Source: Chloroflexota bacterium (GTDB lineage Bacteria > Chloroflexota > Limnocylindria > Limnocylindrales > CSP1-4). From it: a stretch of DNA of 57,352 nucleotides. Position numbers and translations under genes: made by a program. Below the pieces are notes generated by a model. It saw only the letters and a program-made list of their open reading frames with translations. It did not search any database and was not told the origin of the DNA. Numbering within the stretch: the stretch's first letter is position 1; each line of letters begins with the position of its first letter. Below, piece after piece: positions 56,075 to 57,352 of the stretch. The stretch is from positions 1 to 57,352 of the forward strand of contig JAFMJV010000014.1 in the NCBI GenBank assembly GCA_017853275.1, given 5' to 3'.

Positions 56075-56138
56075 CCCCGGACGCGCTACTCTCTGCCGGA
56101 GCCGGTGGCGTCCGCCCGGCCAGCCGACGGAAGGTCCG

Positions 56139-56195
56139 ATGCAGCACGGAAGCACCCCCATCCTGCGGCCGTGGGGCCGCACCGGAGGCTCCTGA
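56139..56195 (+). CDS. possible 18-residue leader peptide before the Crp-type gene
   Basis: ATG 56139 with GGAAGG at 56129-56134, product MQHGSTPILRPWGRTGGS. Its second half contains a seven-pair hairpin (56164-56170 with 56175-56181, loop GTGG), and its stop lies six bases before the regulator ATG. It could couple or attenuate translation of the regulator. The small size makes chance possible. Confidence 0.25.
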   Translation: MQHGSTPILRPWGRTGGS

Positions 56196-56201
56196 CCCGG
56201 G

Positions 56202-56891
56202 ATGCCCGATTCGCTCGCCCACGACGCGCTCCGCCGCTGTGCCCTCTTCGCCGACTGCGAGCCGGCCGCCCTCGATGGCGTCGTCCGGCAGCTCACCCGG
56301 CGCCGCTTCCGGCGCAGCGAGACGATCTTCCACCAGGGCGACCCCGGGGACGCGCTCCATGTCGTCGCGTCCGGCGCGGTGAAGATCGTCCTCCCCTCCG
56401 TGGAGGGCGGGGAGGCGATCATCGCCACGCTCCGCGCCGGCGACTTCTTCGGCGAGCTCGCCCTCCTGGACGGCGCGCCGCGCTCCGCCACGGCGATCGC
56501 GCTCGAGCCCGCGGAGACGCTCGTCCTGCCGCGTGCCGCCTTCCGCGCCGCGCTCGATGCCGATCCCGGCCTCCGGGATGCGCTTCTCGCCGGGGTGGCG
56601 CACGAGCTGCGCCGGATCACCCGGCACGTGGAGGAGCTCCACTTCCTCGACCTCGCCGGCCGCCTCGCGATGCGCCTCGTCCGCCTTGCCGGGGAGAGCG
56701 CCCCGGGGGCGAACGAGGTCACCCTGCCCTGGCCGTACACGCAGTCCGATCTCGCCGCGATGATCGGCGGGACGCGCCAGAGCGTGAACCGGCTCCTCGC
56801 CGATCTCGCGGATCGCGAGCTCGTCGTCATCGGTCGGGAGAGCCTCACGATCCCGGACGTGGAGGCGCTCCGGCGGATCGGCGAGCGTTGA
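56202..56891 (+). CDS. Crp/Fnr-family transcriptional regulator
   Basis: A 229-residue protein. The cNMP domain covers residues about 10-125, with FHQGDPGDALHVVASGAVKI and the phosphate-binding cassette FFGELALLDGAPRSATA (Glu and Arg present, so cyclic-nucleotide binding is plausible). No Fnr-type cysteine cluster. After the dimer helix, the C-terminal winged helix includes YTQSDLAAMIGGTRQSVNRLL. The recognition helix has RQSVNR where E. coli Crp has RETVGR, so its DNA site is likely similar but not identical. Neighbours suggest it controls the MFS-cNMP and DVEGH genes. Confidence 0.92.
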   Translation: MPDSLAHDALRRCALFADCEPAALDGVVRQLTRRRFRRSETIFHQGDPGDALHVVASGAVKIVLPSVEGGEAIIATLRAGDFFGELALLDGAPRSATAIALEPAETLVLPRAAFRAALDADPGLRDALLAGVAHELRRITRHVEELHFLDLAGRLAMRLVRLAGESAPGANEVTLPWPYTQSDLAAMIGGTRQSVNRLLADLADRELVVIGRESLTIPDVEALRRIGER

Positions 56892-56936
56892 GTGTCGGAT
56901 GGATGACAGCCCGGCTGTCCGCGCGCGGACCGACAC
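56892..56936 (+). repeat. nested inverted repeats after the regulator gene
   Basis: Outer arms GTGTCGG (56892-56898) and CCGACAC (56930-56936). Inside are GACAGC/GCTGTC around CCG (56905-56919) and the self-complementary CCGCGCGCGG. It begins one base after the regulator stop and may end that transcript. The right arm also overlaps the candidate -35 of the next gene. Confidence 0.45.
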
Positions 56937-56968
56937 CCCTCGACACGCCGGGTACTCTGTGCAGCACA
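56930..56968 (+). promoter_or_regulatory. candidate promoter and palindromic operator of the triple-DVEGH gene
   Basis: CCGACA (56930-56935), 17 bases, TACTCT (56953-56958), followed by the perfect palindrome TGTGCAGCACA (56958-56968), which would span the transcription start. TACTCT also occurs upstream of the regulator gene (56087-56092). The palindrome resembles half-sites of Crp-family proteins (TGTG and CACA ends) but with too short a spacing for a classical site. The leader would be about 95 bases. Confidence 0.35.
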
Positions 56969-57060
56969 TGGACGCACCGCGGCCTGCGGAACGCGTCACC
57001 AGGACCCGAGAGGGAAGACCCGGTGGGGGACCGCCGGCATCGTCACGGAGGGTGCGCAGC

Positions 57061-57348
57061 GTGAAGAGCATCGAGATCATGGCTCCGGTCCACGGCTGGG
57101 CGATCGCGTTCGCCGATGCGGACGACGTCGAGGGCCACGGCTTCTCGATCAGCAAGGGGAAGGGCTCGACCGTCGGGAGCGCCGGCGCCAAGGACGACGA
57201 CGAGGACGTCGAGGGCCACATCATGTCCAGCCCCACCAAGAGGGGCACCAGCGTGATTGCCGCCGCCAAGGACGACGACGAGGACGTCGAGGGCCACGCC
57301 TTCATCTCCTCGGGGGGCACCTCCAGGACCGGGACCACCAAGGGCTGA
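57061..57348 (+). CDS. small acidic protein with three DVEGH repeats
   Basis: A 95-residue protein from GTG 57061, chosen because GGAGGG lies at 57047-57052; an in-frame ATG at 56968 is the alternative. After VKSIEIMAPVHGWAIAFADA come three units, each an acidic block ending in DVEGH (residues 22-26, 49-53, 75-79) and then a short Ser/Thr/Gly/Lys-rich segment: GFSISKGKGSTVGSAGAK, IMSSPTKRGTSVIAAAK and AFISSGGTSRTGTTKG. Units two and three share an exact 34-base repeat. No signal peptide, Cys or known domain. The layout of repeated acidic recognition-like blocks and variable small-residue segments recalls multi-core RiPP precursors, but no modifying enzyme is in view. Confidence 0.75.
   Translation: MKSIEIMAPVHGWAIAFADADDVEGHGFSISKGKGSTVGSAGAKDDDEDVEGHIMSSPTKRGTSVIAAAKDDDEDVEGHAFISSGGTSRTGTTKG
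57186..57219 (+). repeat. 34-base exact direct repeat, copy 1
   Basis: Starts CGCCAAGGACGACGAC and ends GTCGAGGGCCAC. It encodes the acidic block AKDDDEDVEGH. Identical to 57264-57297, with a 78-base period (26 codons). Identity at third positions shows a recent duplication or ongoing homogenisation. Confidence 0.9.
57264..57297 (+). repeat. 34-base exact direct repeat, copy 2
   Basis: Identical to the copy at 57186-57219. The sequences between and after the copies differ, so only the acidic DVEGH block is conserved and the following Ser/Thr/Gly segment varies. Confidence 0.9.
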
Positions 57349-57352
57349 GGTT

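Overview
High-GC (about 70%) bacterial chromosome segment with about 51 protein genes and no rRNA, tRNA or CRISPR array that I could see. Genes are packed into long operons joined by ATGA, GTGA or TGATG overlaps, with many GTG starts. No taxonomic marker is present. Gene content (glycine cleavage split into PA and PB, family-5 peptide/opine ABC systems, a C50-type carotenoid cluster, high GC) makes me suspect a Chloroflexota-like lineage, but that is inference.

Layout. 1-7.5 kb: a left-truncated KimA-like APC permease and aconitase (minus strand), then a DUF2520 Rossmann protein, a Nudix hydrolase and the start of the glycine cleavage operon gcvT-gcvH-gcvPA-gcvPB, which runs to 10.4 kb and is coupled to a binding lipoprotein. 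12.5-18.9 kb: a complete family-5 ABC importer (binding protein, two permeases, two ATPases) behind a near-consensus promoter. 18.9-25.8 kb, minus strand: a second importer operon that ends in a PfkB sugar kinase; its binding protein appears to be circularly permuted. 25.9-31 kb: split glutaminase/NadE, rsmI, an NTF2-like protein, ssb, terC and a small membrane protein.

31-40.3 kb: two carotenoid operons meet tail to tail. On the plus strand are a CruF-like hydratase, PlsY, a GT2 glycosyltransferase and a CrtD/CrtI-like desaturase. On the minus strand are two lycopene-cyclase subunits, a UbiA prenyltransferase fused to a GT2 domain, CrtI and CrtB. Together they suggest C40 lycopene made from GGPP, elongated to C50, modified at the ends by cyclisation, hydration or desaturation, and glycosylated. 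40.4-53.5 kb: one 13-kb purine operon purA-D-B-C-S-Q-L-F-M followed by a PurN-PurH fusion; purE and purK are absent here.

53.5-57.35 kb is the least ordinary part. Two small acidic proteins share the motif DVEGH. One has a single copy (61 aa) and the other has three copies, each followed by a Ser/Thr/Gly-rich segment. Between them lie an MFS transporter fused to a cyclic-nucleotide-binding domain and a Crp/Fnr-type regulator. I regard this as the best candidate for an undescribed system: possibly a modified or exported small-protein locus under Crp-family control. No maturation enzyme is visible before the window ends.
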